64,000 nucleotides of DNA from Paraburkholderia phenazinium (GTDB taxonomy: Bacteria > Pseudomonadota > Gammaproteobacteria > Burkholderiales > Burkholderiaceae): contig NZ_FSRU01000002.1 of assembly GCF_900142845.1 (NCBI RefSeq), forward strand, positions 3,596,001 to 3,660,000, in the 5' to 3' direction. The stretch's first letter is position 1, and every line of letters begins with the position of its first letter. A program made the translations under genes and the position numbers. Positions 37,869 through 47,845 of this stretch are shown here, piece after piece. The notes beneath the pieces were generated by a model, which was not told the DNA's origin, did not search any database, and was given only the letters and a program-made list of their open reading frames with translations.

Positions 37869-39194
37869 TTAACTACCGGCTTTCTCGAAACGCCGCAGCA
37901 ATTCGTCACCGCGCGAGACCGCGGAGTCGAGGGCTTCCTTAGGCGTCTTCTTCTCCGCCCAGACCTGCTCGAGTTCCTCGTCGATGATCGTGCGGATCTG
38001 CGGCATGTTGCCCAGACGCAGACCCTTGGTGAACGGCAGCGGCGGTTTGTTGAGCATCTGCTTGATGGCGGTGTCGCTGCCCGGATTCTTCGCGTAGAAG
38101 CCCTGCTGCTGCGTCAACTGATAGGCTGCGGTGGTGATGGGCAGATAGCCGGTGTCCTGATGCCATTTGGCCGCCACTTGCGGCGTGGCCAGGTAGGCGA
38201 GGAATTTCGCTACGCCCTTGTAGACTTCCGGATCTTTACCGGACAGCACCCACAGGCTCGCGCCACCGATGATGGCGTTCTGCGGCGCGCCTTTCACGCT
38301 GGCGTCGTAGGGCATCATGCCGGTGCCGAAGTCGAACTTGGCGTACTTCTTGATGTTGGCAAGCGAACCCGACGAGTTCGTGATGATGCCGCAGTCGCCG
38401 CTATAGAACTTCGACACCGGTTCGTCCTTGCGGCCGACATAGCTGAACGTGCCTTCCTTCGCCATGTCCTGCAGGAACTGGATGTGCGCGATCTGCTGCG
38501 GCTTGTTGAATTCGAGTTGGGCGTCGGCGCCGTCGAAACCGTTGTTCTCCGTCGCGAACGGCAGGCCATGCCAGGCACTGTAGTTCTCGAGCTGGATCCA
38601 GCTCTGCCAGCCCGACGAATAGCCGCACGACATGCCCGACGCCTTCAGCTTCTGCGCATCCTTGCGCAGTTCGTCCCACGTGCGCGGCGGCTGGTTCGGA
38701 TCGAGCCCGGCCTTCTTGAACGCGTCCTTGTTGTAGTACAGGACCGGCGTCGAGCTGTTGAACGGCATGGAGATCAGCGCGTCCGTTTTGGAGTCGCTGT
38801 AGTAGCTCGCGATGGTCGGCACGAAGGCCTTTTCGTCGAGCGGCACGCCGGCCTGCTTGAATACCTCAGACACCGGAATGACCGCCTTCTTGGCCTGGAT
38901 CATCGTGGCGGTGCCCACTTCGTACACCTGCAGGATTGCCGGCGCGTTGCCGCTGCGATAGGCGGCAATGCCGGCCGCGAGCGTCTGGTCGTACGAGCCT
39001 TTGAAGACCGGCACGATCTTGTAGTCGCTCTGCGAGGCGTTGAAATCATTGGCAATGACGTTCAGGCGCTCGCCGAGGGCGGCTTCCATGGCGTGCCAGA
39101 ACTGGATTTCCGTCGCGGCCTGGGCGGCCTGATTGGCGCCGACGGCGAAAACTGCCGCCACGGCGAGCGTACGGAACAGGGGTTTGCAACTCAT
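37869..39194 (-). CDS. ugpB: sn-Glycerol-3-phosphate-binding periplasmic protein
   Basis: 441 aa. A signal peptide ([18 protein letters not shown], cleavage before ~A27) leads to a mature type-1 ABC binding protein: [42 protein letters not shown] and [21 protein letters not shown] match UgpB, including residues that clasp the phosphate. AAGGAGACCATAG precedes the ATG. First gene of the ugpBAEC operon. Confidence 0.95.
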   Translation of the reverse strand: MSCKPLFRTLAVAAVFAVGANQAAQAATEIQFWHAMEAALGERLNVIANDFNASQSDYKIVPVFKGSYDQTLAAGIAAYRSGNAPAILQVYEVGTATMIQAKKAVIPVSEVFKQAGVPLDEKAFVPTIASYYSDSKTDALISMPFNSSTPVLYYNKDAFKKAGLDPNQPPRTWDELRKDAQKLKASGMSCGYSSGWQSWIQLENYSAWHGLPFATENNGFDGADAQLEFNKPQQIAHIQFLQDMAKEGTFSYVGRKDEPVSKFYSGDCGIITNSSGSLANIKKYAKFDFGTGMMPYDASVKGAPQNAIIGGASLWVLSGKDPEVYKGVAKFLAYLATPQVAAKWHQDTGYLPITTAAYQLTQQQGFYAKNPGSDTAIKQMLNKPPLPFTKGLRLGNMPQIRTIIDEELEQVWAEKKTPKEALDSAVSRGDELLRRFEKAGS

Positions 39195-39506
39195 CTATGG
39201 TCTCCTTGGTCGGAAGGCACTTAGCCTAGGGTTGCGCGATTCTAGTTGGGCTCGATGACAGCCAGAAGTAGTGTTTTGTTCTCTTCGCACCGTGCCTGAC
39301 GTTTCGTGCAGGACGGTCGCGCCGGATTGGCCGCGGCCGGCTGCAGCGGCGCTGGAAGCCGCAATGTAACACTGGCCAATTTGAAACAGAAGCGAGCCGG
39401 TGGAGGACGCCGCCGAAGCTGTGCGGATGCGGGTGCCGTCTTGTTTTGAGATGGGTGAACCTTAAGATGGATGTCCGAGTCCCACCCGTTCTAGTCAGGA
39501 GTCCAG
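39195..39506. other. Divergent intergenic region ugpB / GDPD gene
   Basis: On the minus strand TAGAAT (39239-39244) lies 10 bases downstream of CTGTCAT (39255-39261), the spacing and half-site of a PhoB-dependent promoter; the second half-site is not conserved. Nothing else is clear. Confidence 0.4.
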
Positions 39507-40472
39507 ATGCCACGTTCAATTTGCGTTGGGTTAGTTTTTGCTTTCTGTTCCGCATTGCTGAGCGGTTGCGCAGCGCCGTCTGCCGCGTCCAGAGGCGCAG
39601 TGGTGACCTCATTGCCGGAGATCGTCGCCCATCGCGCCGGCACGGGCGATGCGCCCGAGAACACGCTGGAGGCGATTCGCCTTGCGCTCGGGCATCACGC
39701 CGACGCGATGTGGTTGAGCGTACAACTAACTAAGGATGGCGTGCCGGTGCTGTACCGGCCGGCGGATCTGTCGGCGCTGACAAATGCCAGCGGACCGGTG
39801 TCCGCCCATACCGCGGCGGAGCTTGCCCACGTCAACGCCGGGTGGAGTTTCAGTCAGACTGGCGCCGACGGGGTCCAGGTCTATCCGTATCGCGACCGGC
39901 CAGTTGGCATTCCTACATTGCGTGAAGCGTTGCGCGCCATTCCGGTGACGATGCCGGTCATCCTCGATATGAAGGCGCTGCCCGCCGAGCCACAGGCGCA
40001 GGCGGTCGCGCGAGTGTTGAGCGAGGAAAACGCGTGGTCGCGCGTGAGGCTTTATTCGACTGAGGCCGAGTATCAGCGCAGCTTTGCGGCTTATCCGCAG
40101 GCGCAGTTGTTCGAATCGCGCGACGCCACGCGCACCCGTCTGGTGCGTGTGCTGCTCAACGAGGGCTGTGTCGACGCGCCGGCTGAACATGCAAGGGCCG
40201 CGTTCGAGTTGCATCGAACAGTGACAGTGGTGGAGGCATTCACGCTGGGCGAGGGGCGCTCGGAGGTGAACGCGACGCTTTGGACGCCCGCGACTGTGGC
40301 GTGCTTCCGGCAGCGGCCGGATGTGCATCTCGTCGCGATTGCGGTGAACAACGCGGACGACTATCGCGCGGCGGCGTGTCTCGGGATGGACGCGGTGCTG
40401 GCGGATTCGCCGGCGAAGATGACGGCGATTCGGGCGGGGATCAGGTTGCCGTTGCGGTGTGCCACCGACTGA
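39507..40472 (+). CDS. Glycerophosphodiester phosphodiesterase-family lipoprotein with altered active site
   Basis: 321 aa. A lipoprotein signal (VFAFCSALLSGCAAPS, Cys ~21) would tether it to a membrane. The GDPD start IVAHRAGTGDAPENTLEAI (~39-57) is normal, but the following ExD metal pair is replaced (MWLSVQLTKDG) and the next His of the H-D pair becomes Arg (YRPADLSALT). ILDMK replaces the usual ExK. It therefore may lack full diesterase activity. It is divergent from ugpB, which imports the product glycerol-3-phosphate and intact diesters, so a binding or accessory role in that pathway is possible. Confidence 0.8.
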   Translation: MPRSICVGLVFAFCSALLSGCAAPSAASRGAVVTSLPEIVAHRAGTGDAPENTLEAIRLALGHHADAMWLSVQLTKDGVPVLYRPADLSALTNASGPVSAHTAAELAHVNAGWSFSQTGADGVQVYPYRDRPVGIPTLREALRAIPVTMPVILDMKALPAEPQAQAVARVLSEENAWSRVRLYSTEAEYQRSFAAYPQAQLFESRDATRTRLVRVLLNEGCVDAPAEHARAAFELHRTVTVVEAFTLGEGRSEVNATLWTPATVACFRQRPDVHLVAIAVNNADDYRAAACLGMDAVLADSPAKMTAIRAGIRLPLRCATD

Positions 40473-40528
40473 CACTCAAGGAGTACCGATGACGCGCACT
40501 ATTCGCTTGCTAGCGTGCGCCTTCAAAG

Positions 40529-40565
40529 AAAAACCCCGTAAGTGCGCAAGGCACTACGGGGTTTT
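40529..40565. terminator. Bidirectional Rho-independent terminator
   Basis: aaaaccccgta..gtgc / gcac-tacggggtttt stem with one bulge and a 5-base loop, flanked by A- and T-runs, between the convergent GDPD and ychF genes. Confidence 0.88.
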
Positions 40566-40602
40566 CTACGCCATGGCGTGACGAATCAGCCCGGGCTGGC
40601 CG

Positions 40603-41697
40603 TTAAACGTTGAACAGGAAATTCATCACGTCCCCGTCGTGCACGACGTACTCCTTACCTTCCGCGCGCATCTTGCCGGCTTCCTTCGCACCCTGTTCGC
40701 CCTTGTAGGTCACGAAGTCATTGAACGCAATGGTTTGCGCACGGATGAAGCCGCGCTCGAAGTCGGTGTGAATCGCGCCCGCAGCCTGCGGTGCCGTGTC
40801 GCCAATATGGATCGTCCACGCGCGCACTTCCTTCACCCCTGCCGTGAAGTACGTCTGCAGGCCGAGCAGCTTGAAGCCCGCGCGGATCACGCGGTTCAGG
40901 CCCGGCTCTTCCATGCCGAGGTCGGCGAGGAACACCTGCTTGTCTTCGTCGTCCAGATCGGCGATTTCCGCTTCGATAGCCGCGCACACCGCGACGACCG
41001 GCGCCTTCTCGGCGTCCGCGAACTTGCGCACCGCATCCAGATGGGGGTTGTTCTCGAAGCCGCTTTCCTTCACGTTGGCGACGTACATGGTCGGCTTGGC
41101 GGTGATCAGACAGAACGGCTTCAGCAGCACCTTCTCTTCATCGGACAGGTCGAGCGCACGCACCGGCTTCGCCTGGTCGAGCTGCGCACGGACCTTTTCC
41201 AGCACGGCGGCGAGCTTGATGGCTTCCTTGTCGTTGCCCGACTTGGCGGCCTTCGAGTAACGCGTGAGCGACTTTTCGACCGTGGCCAGGTCGGCGAGCG
41301 CCAGTTCGGTGTTGATGACTTCGATGTCCGACAGCGGATCGACCTTGCCGGCGACGTGAATCACGTTGTCGTCTTCGAAGCAGCGCACCACGTGCGTGAT
41401 GGCGTCGGTTTCGCGGATGTTGGCGAGAAACTGGTTACCGAGGCCTTCGCCCTTGCTGGCGCCGGCCACGAGGCCGGCGATATCGACGAATTCCACCACG
41501 GCCGGCAGGATGCGCTCGGGCTTGACGATGTCCGCGAGCGCCTTCAGGCGCGCGTCCGGCACTTCGACGATGCCGACGTTCGGTTCGATGGTGCAGAACG
41601 GATAGTTCTCGGCGGCAATGCCCGCCTTGGTCAGCGCGTTGAACAGGGTGGACTTGCCGACGTTAGGCAGGCCGACGATGCCGCATTTGAGGCTCAT
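40603..41697 (-). CDS. ychF: Redox-regulated Obg-like ATPase YchF
   Basis: 364 aa. G1 [18 protein letters not shown] (~8-25), switch region [33 protein letters not shown] (G3), and NVKE in place of NKxD, which gives ATP rather than GTP preference. A coiled-coil insert (~130-200) and a C-terminal TGS domain ending [12 protein letters not shown] complete the YchF layout. It is a ribosome-associated ATPase involved in stress and translation. It ends near the terminator shared with the GDPD gene. Confidence 0.96.
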   Translation of the reverse strand: MSLKCGIVGLPNVGKSTLFNALTKAGIAAENYPFCTIEPNVGIVEVPDARLKALADIVKPERILPAVVEFVDIAGLVAGASKGEGLGNQFLANIRETDAITHVVRCFEDDNVIHVAGKVDPLSDIEVINTELALADLATVEKSLTRYSKAAKSGNDKEAIKLAAVLEKVRAQLDQAKPVRALDLSDEEKVLLKPFCLITAKPTMYVANVKESGFENNPHLDAVRKFADAEKAPVVAVCAAIEAEIADLDDEDKQVFLADLGMEEPGLNRVIRAGFKLLGLQTYFTAGVKEVRAWTIHIGDTAPQAAGAIHTDFERGFIRAQTIAFNDFVTYKGEQGAKEAGKMRAEGKEYVVHDGDVMNFLFNV

Positions 41698-41993
41698 GGA
41701 GTTTCTCTAGAAATCAGTGGGTTGCGTCGTGTGTCGGGTCGTCAGGTGAGGGTGCCGGGGGCAGTCATCAAGACGCTGCCGCGCAGCGCAACGGGACGAG
41801 ACAGCGCAGCAAATCGGGGCGTTGGCTCAACGATTCTGTGCGGGTTTTGTCACGGAAGCCGCAATTGTAACTCTTTCAGGCGGCCCGCCCACCGGCGGAG
41901 CGTGGAAGACGGGCGCCGGCATGAGCCCCCAGCCGGCCCAAATGCCGCATTTCCCGATCCGGCCCCGCCACCCCCCACGGCTATAATGCGTGC

Positions 41994-43166
41994 ATGACTG
42001 CACACCTTCAGACCTTTGACGTCGCCGTGATCGGCGGCGGGCTCGTCGGCAAGACTGCGGCGCTTGCGTTGACGCAAGGCGGCTTGCGCGTGGCGCTCCT
42101 CGCGCAGCCCTGCGCGCCGCTGCCGGCCGGCGCGGCTTTCGACGCGCGGGTCTACGCCCTGTCCGCCAGTTCGCAGGCCCTGTTGGAACGCTTGCGGGTC
42201 TGGCAGGCGCTCGACACCTCGCGCCTCGGCCCCGTCTACGACATGCGCGTCTATGGCGACGCCCACGCCGAGCTTCATTTCTCGGCGTTCCAGGCATCCG
42301 TGCCGCAGTTGGCGTGGATTGCGGAGTCGTCGCTGATCGAGCGCGCACTTGATGCCGCGCTGCGCTTCCAACCCAATCTGGAATGGATCGACACGCGTGC
42401 CCAAGGGCTCGACGTCAAGCCTGACGGCGCGACCATCGGCCTTGCCAACGGCAAGGTGCTGGAAGCGGATCTGGTGGTCGGCGCGGATGGCGCCCATTCG
42501 TGGGTGCGGGCGCAGATCGGCTCCAAGGTCATCCGGCGCGACTACAAGCAGACCGGCGTGGTCGCCAATTTCAAAGCTGAAAAGCCGCACGGCGAGACGG
42601 CGTACCAATGGTTCAAGGACGGCGAGATCGTTGCCTTGCTGCCGCTGCCTGACGGACACGTTTCGCTTGTCTGGTCGGCGCGCACCGAGCATGCGGACGA
42701 ACTGCTCGCGCTCGATCCGGCGCAACTGGCTGCGGAAGTGGAGCGCGTGACCGGCGGCCAGGTCGGTGCGCTCGACTGCGTGACGCCCGCGAAGGGCTTT
42801 CCGCTTGCGCTGCAAACCGTCGACCGGCTCGTGGCGCCGCGCGTCGCGCTGGTGGGCGACGCGGCGCATCTGATTCATCCGCTCGCCGGCCAGGGCATGA
42901 ACCTTGGACTGCGCGACGTCGCGGCGCTGGCCGACACGGTCGCCGGCAAGGAAGCGTTCCGGGATCTCGGCGACACCGTATTGCTGCGCCGTTACGAACG
43001 GGCGCGCCGTGAGGACATCCGCGCGCTGATGGTCGCTACCGACGGCCTGCAAAAGCTCTTTTCGGTGCCCGGCCCGGTGGCTCGCGTGCTGCGTAACACC
43101 GGTATGGCTTTCGTGGGGGCGCAGCCGCTGCTCAAGCGCTGGCTGGTTTCGGCGGCGCTGGGGTAG
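41994..43166 (+). CDS. UbiH/COQ6-family FAD-dependent hydroxylase
   Basis: 390 aa. The FAD Rossmann motif VAVIGGGLVGKTAALAL (~10-26), DG motif VVGADGAHSWVR (~160-171) and GDAAHLIHPLAGQGMNLGLRDV (~286-307) define the ubiquinone-biosynthesis monooxygenase family. It most likely hydroxylates a ring position of a ubiquinone precursor, but UbiH, UbiI, UbiF and UbiM types cannot be separated by eye. The next gene in the same direction is dsbC after 134 bases. Confidence 0.88.
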   Translation: MTAHLQTFDVAVIGGGLVGKTAALALTQGGLRVALLAQPCAPLPAGAAFDARVYALSASSQALLERLRVWQALDTSRLGPVYDMRVYGDAHAELHFSAFQASVPQLAWIAESSLIERALDAALRFQPNLEWIDTRAQGLDVKPDGATIGLANGKVLEADLVVGADGAHSWVRAQIGSKVIRRDYKQTGVVANFKAEKPHGETAYQWFKDGEIVALLPLPDGHVSLVWSARTEHADELLALDPAQLAAEVERVTGGQVGALDCVTPAKGFPLALQTVDRLVAPRVALVGDAAHLIHPLAGQGMNLGLRDVAALADTVAGKEAFRDLGDTVLLRRYERARREDIRALMVATDGLQKLFSVPGPVARVLRNTGMAFVGAQPLLKRWLVSAALG

Positions 43167-43300
43167 GGGTTGTAGCCTGTTCGGTCCGCCACATTAGGCC
43201 GGCGGCGCGCGAGTATGATGAACGGATGGGCCGCACGCCTGTCCGAGACGTACAGATCGAAGACGCGTGACGCGTGTTCGAATGAACCAGGGAATTCAGT

Positions 43301-44029
43301 ATGAAAAAGCACTTCCGTATCGCCGCGCTTGCATTGACCGTGGCCATTGCGACGCTCGGTTGCTCCGCGCAGGCCGACCAGGTTACCGACAAGCTCAAGA
43401 CCACCTTGCAGGCGCGCCTCGGTGACGACGCAACCATCAAGAGCATCGCGAAGTCGCCGATCGCCGGCTTGTACGAGGTCAACCTCGGCACGCAGATCGT
43501 GTATAGCGACGCCAACGGCGACTATCTGGTACTGGGCGATATCGTCGACGCGAAAACCCGCAAGAACCTGACCGAGGCGCGTCTGTCCGAAACCAACCGG
43601 ATCGACTTCGCCAGCCTGCCGTTTGCGAACGCGGTGAAAGTCGTGAAGGGCAACGGCAGCCGCAAGATCGCCGTGTTCTCGGACCCGAACTGCCCGTATT
43701 GCAAGCAGCTCGAAACCACCCTCAAGTCGGTCGACAACATCACGGTGTACACCTTCCTGTATCCGGTGCTGTCGCCGGATTCGGCGGTGAAATCGAAGTC
43801 GATCTGGTGTTCCACCGACCGCGCCAAGGCCTGGGAAGCGTGGATGCAGGACCGTCAGGCGCCGACCGCCGCCGGCACGTGCGACACCGCCGCCATCGAC
43901 AAGAATCTCGCCCTCGGCCACGCCATGAACGTGGACGGCACGCCTACCGTATTCCTCGCCGACGGCCGCCGCCTGCCGGGCGCGGTGCCGGCCGACCGGC
44001 TGGACAAGGAACTCGCCGCGGTGCATTGA
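43301..44029 (+). CDS. dsbC: Thiol:disulfide isomerase, DsbC family
   Basis: 242 aa. A signal peptide (ALALTVAIATLGCSAQA, cut near residue 25) is followed by an N-terminal dimerisation domain (VTDKLKTTLQARLGDDATIKS) and a thioredoxin-like domain with CPYC at 131-134 in VFSDPNCPYCKQLE and the cis-Pro loop DGTPTVFLADG. It corrects disulfides in the periplasm and is kept reduced by DsbD. A second Cys pair (WCST...GTC) is present, as in other DsbC proteins. A hairpin terminator-like element follows. Confidence 0.92.
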   Translation: MKKHFRIAALALTVAIATLGCSAQADQVTDKLKTTLQARLGDDATIKSIAKSPIAGLYEVNLGTQIVYSDANGDYLVLGDIVDAKTRKNLTEARLSETNRIDFASLPFANAVKVVKGNGSRKIAVFSDPNCPYCKQLETTLKSVDNITVYTFLYPVLSPDSAVKSKSIWCSTDRAKAWEAWMQDRQAPTAAGTCDTAAIDKNLALGHAMNVDGTPTVFLADGRRLPGAVPADRLDKELAAVH

Positions 44030-44047
44030 GCATCGCGCATCGTCAGA

Positions 44048-44072
44048 CAGGAGGCGCACTTTGCGCCTCCTG
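44048..44072 (+). terminator. Hairpin after dsbC
   Basis: Perfect 11-bp stem caggaggcgca / tgcgcctcctg with a 3-base loop; only a short T-run follows, so termination may be partial. Confidence 0.6.
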
Positions 44073-44111
44073 CCGTTTCAGGCCCCCTCATTCTTCTAAC
44101 CACCCTCGCAG

Positions 44112-45902
44112 ATGAAGCCGATCCGCTACAGCATCGTTCCGAAGCAACCCGCCGCCCACCTCTTCGAAGTCACCGTCACGGTCACCGATCCCGATCCGTC
44201 CGGTCAGCGTTTCATGCTGCCGGTGTGGATCCCCGGCAGCTACATGGTGCGCGAGTTCGCCCGCAACATCGTGACGCTGCGCGCCTTCAACGAGGCTGGC
44301 CGCAAGGTGCGCGTCGAAAAGACCGACAAGCACACGTGGCAGGCGGCGCCGGTCAGCGGCGCGCTGACGCTGCGCTACGAGGTCTACGCCTGGGACCTGT
44401 CGGTGCGGGCGGCGCATCTGGACGATACGACCGGCTTTTTCAACGGCACCAGCGTGTTCCTTGCGGCGGTCGGCCACGAAGATGCCCCGTGTCTCGTGGA
44501 TATCCAGAAGCCCGCCGGTCCGGCTTACCGGAGCTGGCGCGTCGCGACGGCGCTGCCGGAGGCGCGCGGTACCAGGCGCTATGGCTTCGGCGAGTACAGC
44601 GCGCAGAACTACGACGAACTGGTGGACCACCCGGTCACGCTCGGCGAGTTCGCGCTCACCACCTTCAAGGCGCACGGCGTGCCGCACGACATCGTGATTG
44701 CCGGCCGCGTCGTGGCGCTCGACATGGCGCGCCTCGCCGCGGACCTGAAGCGCATCTGCGAAGCCCAGATCGCGCTGTTCGAACCGAAGTCGAAGAAAGC
44801 GCCGGTGGAGCGCTATGTGTTCATGACCCAGGCCGTGAGCGACGGCTACGGCGGTCTCGAACACCGGGCTTCGACCGCGCTGATCTGCAATCGCACCGAT
44901 TTGCCGGTGGAAGGCCGCCCGCAGACCACCGAGGGTTACCGGACCTACCTCGGCCTGTGCAGCCACGAGTACTTCCACACCTGGAACGTCAAGCGCATCA
45001 AGCCGGCCGCCTTCGCGCCGTACGACCTGACGCGCGAGAACTACACCTCGCTGCTGTGGCTGTTCGAGGGGTTCACGTCCTACTACGACGATCTGATCCT
45101 CGTGCGCAGCGGCCTCATCAAGCCCGAAGAGTATTTCTCGCTGCTCGGCAAGGTAGTGGGCGGGGTGCTGCGCGGCAGCGGCCGCCTGAAGCAGACCGTC
45201 GCCGAAAGCTCGTTCGATTCCTGGATCAAATACTACCGGCAGGACGAGAACGCGCCGAACGCCGTCGTCAGCTACTACACCAAGGGCTCGCTGGTCGCGC
45301 TGGCGTTCGATCTGTCGATTCGTGCCCAGACCGGCAACCGCAAGTCGCTCGACGACGTGATGCGCCTCTTGTGGCAGCGCTTCGGTCGTGATTTCTATCG
45401 CGGCAAGCCCGTCGGCGTGACCGAGAACGAAGTCGAGGCGCTGTTCGCCGAGGCAACCGGCGCCGAGCTGGGTGCGCTGTTCGAGCAGGCGGTGCGCAGC
45501 ACGCGCGACCTGCCGCTCGACACGTTGCTCGAACCGTTCGGCATTTCACTCGCACCGGAGGCGGACAGGAACGCCAGGCCGTCGCTGGGCGCACGCCTGC
45601 GGGGCGGGGCGGATTGCACGCTGGCCGCCGTGCATGACGGCAGCGCGGCGCAGAAAGCCGGCCTGTCGGCGGGCGACGTGCTGGTGGCGATCGACGGCCT
45701 GCGCGTCACTGGCGCGAATCTTGACGCGCTGCTCTCGCGCTACCTGCCGGGCGCGAAAGTGGAGGTTCACGCGTTCCGCCGCGACGAGCTGCGCACCGCG
45801 CAAGTCAAGCTGGACGGGCCTGAGGTGTCGCGCTACACGCTTGCCGTCACCGACAAGCGCACGGCGGCGCGCAACTGGCGCGAGCGCTGGCTGGCGGGCT
45901 GA
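44112..45902 (+). CDS. M61-family metallopeptidase with PDZ domain
   Basis: 596 aa. The N-terminal ~160 residues are beta-rich. The zinc motif HEYFHTWNVKRIKP (285-298) is followed by the third ligand Glu in WLFEGFTSYYDD (~318), the arrangement of M61 glycyl aminopeptidase-like enzymes. A C-terminal PDZ domain (~495-580) includes SAAQKAGLSAGDVLVAIDG. No signal peptide is visible, so it is probably cytosolic. Downstream gap of 163 bases to azoR. Confidence 0.9.
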   Translation: MKPIRYSIVPKQPAAHLFEVTVTVTDPDPSGQRFMLPVWIPGSYMVREFARNIVTLRAFNEAGRKVRVEKTDKHTWQAAPVSGALTLRYEVYAWDLSVRAAHLDDTTGFFNGTSVFLAAVGHEDAPCLVDIQKPAGPAYRSWRVATALPEARGTRRYGFGEYSAQNYDELVDHPVTLGEFALTTFKAHGVPHDIVIAGRVVALDMARLAADLKRICEAQIALFEPKSKKAPVERYVFMTQAVSDGYGGLEHRASTALICNRTDLPVEGRPQTTEGYRTYLGLCSHEYFHTWNVKRIKPAAFAPYDLTRENYTSLLWLFEGFTSYYDDLILVRSGLIKPEEYFSLLGKVVGGVLRGSGRLKQTVAESSFDSWIKYYRQDENAPNAVVSYYTKGSLVALAFDLSIRAQTGNRKSLDDVMRLLWQRFGRDFYRGKPVGVTENEVEALFAEATGAELGALFEQAVRSTRDLPLDTLLEPFGISLAPEADRNARPSLGARLRGGADCTLAAVHDGSAAQKAGLSAGDVLVAIDGLRVTGANLDALLSRYLPGAKVEVHAFRRDELRTAQVKLDGPEVSRYTLAVTDKRTAARNWRERWLAG

Positions 45903-46065
45903 GCGCGGCGAAATCCGGTTGGGGCCTGCTTAAATCCCGGAATTCGGCGGCGGATTGTTCTACCCCTGCAACAATCCGTCGCTGCGGAATGGCTTTTTCG
46001 CGGACCAGTAAAAAAACACAATGGCTCCACTCGCGCAACACTGCGCGCCCCAACTGGAGTCAACC

Positions 46066-46662
46066 ATGACCACGATCCTGCAAATCAACTCGGCAGCCCG
46101 CTCGCAAGGCGCGAACTCGACGCTGCTCGTCAACGAACTGACGGAAAAGCTGCAACAATCGAATCCGGGCGCGAAAGTCGTCGTCCGCAACCTGCAAGCC
46201 GAACCGCTGCCGCATCTGGACGACGCCGTCCTTGGCGCGTTCTTCACGCCCGCTGACCAGCGCACGCCGGAACAAGCCGCCATCGCTGCACGTAGCGAAG
46301 CGCTGATCGCCGAACTGCAAGCCGCCGACGTCGTCGTGATCGGCGCACCGATGTACAACTTCGGTATCTCGTCGCAACTGAAGACGTACTTCGACTTCAT
46401 CGCACGCGCCGGCATTACGTTCCAGTACACGGCGAACGGTCCGGAAGGCCTCGTGAAGGGCAAGAAGGTGTTCGTGGTATCGGCACGCGGCGGCAAGTAC
46501 CTCGGCACGCCGAACGACAGCCAGACGCCTTACCTGAAGAGCTTCCTCGGTTTCCTCGGCATGACGGACGTGAACTTCATCTACGCTGAAGGCCTGAACA
46601 TGGGCCCGGACGCCGCTTCCGCCGCGCTGGCTGGAGCACGCGAAGCGATTGCTGCTGCGTAA
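46066..46662 (+). CDS. azoR: FMN-dependent NADH:quinone oxidoreductase / azoreductase
   Basis: 198 aa from the ATG after CTGGAGTCAACC; an upstream ATG at 46021 would add 15 residues and lacks a ribosome site. Flavodoxin-like fold with [18 protein letters not shown] (FMN phosphate, ~4-21), [21 protein letters not shown] (~93-113) and SARGGKY (~140). It reduces azo bonds and quinones by two-electron transfer. Followed by a terminator shared with ung. Confidence 0.93.
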   Translation: MTTILQINSAARSQGANSTLLVNELTEKLQQSNPGAKVVVRNLQAEPLPHLDDAVLGAFFTPADQRTPEQAAIAARSEALIAELQAADVVVIGAPMYNFGISSQLKTYFDFIARAGITFQYTANGPEGLVKGKKVFVVSARGGKYLGTPNDSQTPYLKSFLGFLGMTDVNFIYAEGLNMGPDAASAALAGAREAIAAA

Positions 46663-46767
46663 GCATGGCGGAACGGTCGAGGTCCGCGTCGCGGATCTGG
46701 GCTGTTGACCGTTGACCGTGGCGATGCGGCTGCTTTTAGTAAGCGGCGCGCGCTGCGGGGCATAAAG

Positions 46768-46806
46768 AAACGCCACGGAAGTCATGGGCTTCCGTGGCGT
46801 TTTTGT
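46768..46806. terminator. Bidirectional Rho-independent terminator
   Basis: 14-bp perfect stem aaacgccacggaag / cttccgtggcgttt, 7-base loop, T5 downstream; between convergent azoR and ung. Confidence 0.9.
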
Positions 46807-46876
46807 TTCTGCGGCTGTTTCGTCGTTGCCGGTTTGGGTCGCGCGGCGTTGCCGCGTCCGGTGCGCGCGGGCGTGC

Positions 46877-47716
46877 TTAAGCGAGCATCTGCGCTTCGTC
46901 GGGCAAGCGCCAATCGATCGGCTGACGGTGGTGCTCGCTGAGATACGCATTGGCAAGCGCAAAGTGCCCGCAGCCGAGAAAGCCGCGGTGTGCCGAGAGC
47001 GGTGAGGGATGCGGCGCCTCCAGCACGTAATGCGATTTGCCGCCGAGCAGCGCCCGCTTGGCCTGCGCGTGCGCACCCCACAGCATGAACACCAGTCCAT
47101 CGTGGCGCGTTGCCAGTTCGTGGATCAGCGTGTCGGTGCATTTCTCCCAGCCGCGTTTCGCGTGGCTGGCCGCTGCGTCGCGTTCGACCGTCAGCACGGT
47201 GTTCAGCAGCAGCACGCCCTGTTTCGCCCAGGCATCGAGGCAGCCGTGACGCGGCGGCTCGTGGCCCAGACTCGCGGCGATCTCCTTGAAGATGTTGCGC
47301 AGCGACGGTGGCGGCCGCACGGCCGGCGGCACGGAAAACGCCAGCCCGTGAGCCTGCGGTGTGCCGCGGTCCTCGCCGTGGTACGGGTCCTGGCCGAGGA
47401 TCACTACTTTGACTTCGTCCGGGCTGGTGAGTCGTAGAGCGCGGAACACGTCGGCAGGATAGACCGTCTTGCCGGCGACACGCTCGCCATCGACGAAACG
47501 GCACAGCGGCGCGTAAGCGTCGCTGTCCGTGAACGGTCGCAGATGCGCGCGCCATGCGGGGGGCAATGCGTCGAACTGGGCTTCGAGCAAGAGCGGCGGA
47601 GCCGATTGCGCGGAGGGCGGTAACGGCGTTTGCGGTGCAGCAACCGGATTAGACGGTTCGTCGCCAAACAGCGAGGTTTGCGACGACGGAGAACGGGTGC
47701 GGGAGGCAGAGGTCAT
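46877..47716 (-). CDS. ung: Uracil-DNA glycosylase
   Basis: 279 aa from the ATG giving [10 protein letters not shown]; a TTG seven codons upstream is possible. A disordered Pro/Ser-rich N-terminus of ~45 residues is longer than in E. coli. The catalytic water-activating motif GQDPYHG holds Asp110, and the His motif [15 protein letters not shown] is present near residue 240; [10 protein letters not shown] is the uracil-recognition strand. It removes uracil from DNA. N-terminal extension may carry a protein-interaction peptide (QTSLFGDE resembles a sliding-clamp motif). Confidence 0.95.
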   Translation of the reverse strand: MTSASRTRSPSSQTSLFGDEPSNPVAAPQTPLPPSAQSAPPLLLEAQFDALPPAWRAHLRPFTDSDAYAPLCRFVDGERVAGKTVYPADVFRALRLTSPDEVKVVILGQDPYHGEDRGTPQAHGLAFSVPPAVRPPPSLRNIFKEIAASLGHEPPRHGCLDAWAKQGVLLLNTVLTVERDAAASHAKRGWEKCTDTLIHELATRHDGLVFMLWGAHAQAKRALLGGKSHYVLEAPHPSPLSAHRGFLGCGHFALANAYLSEHHRQPIDWRLPDEAQMLA

Positions 47717-47845
47717 GACGCGCAAGTGTCGCAGCAAACGGGGCGTAGCTCAAGACGCACATGGGGATGCGCGGTTGTGGTCGCGATGGCACCCATGGCA
47801 AACCAACAGCGCGCCAGCCGTCGTCCGCAAGCGTGGAGGCGGTGC

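Noticed and set aside
37461..39224. 587-codon open frame opposite ugpB and its neighbour
   Set aside because: Spans two real genes antisense; composition is Arg/Val/Leu shadow text.
39255..39285. Full Pho box (two direct CTGTCAT half-sites)
   Set aside because: Only one half-site is conserved; kept as a weak finding instead.
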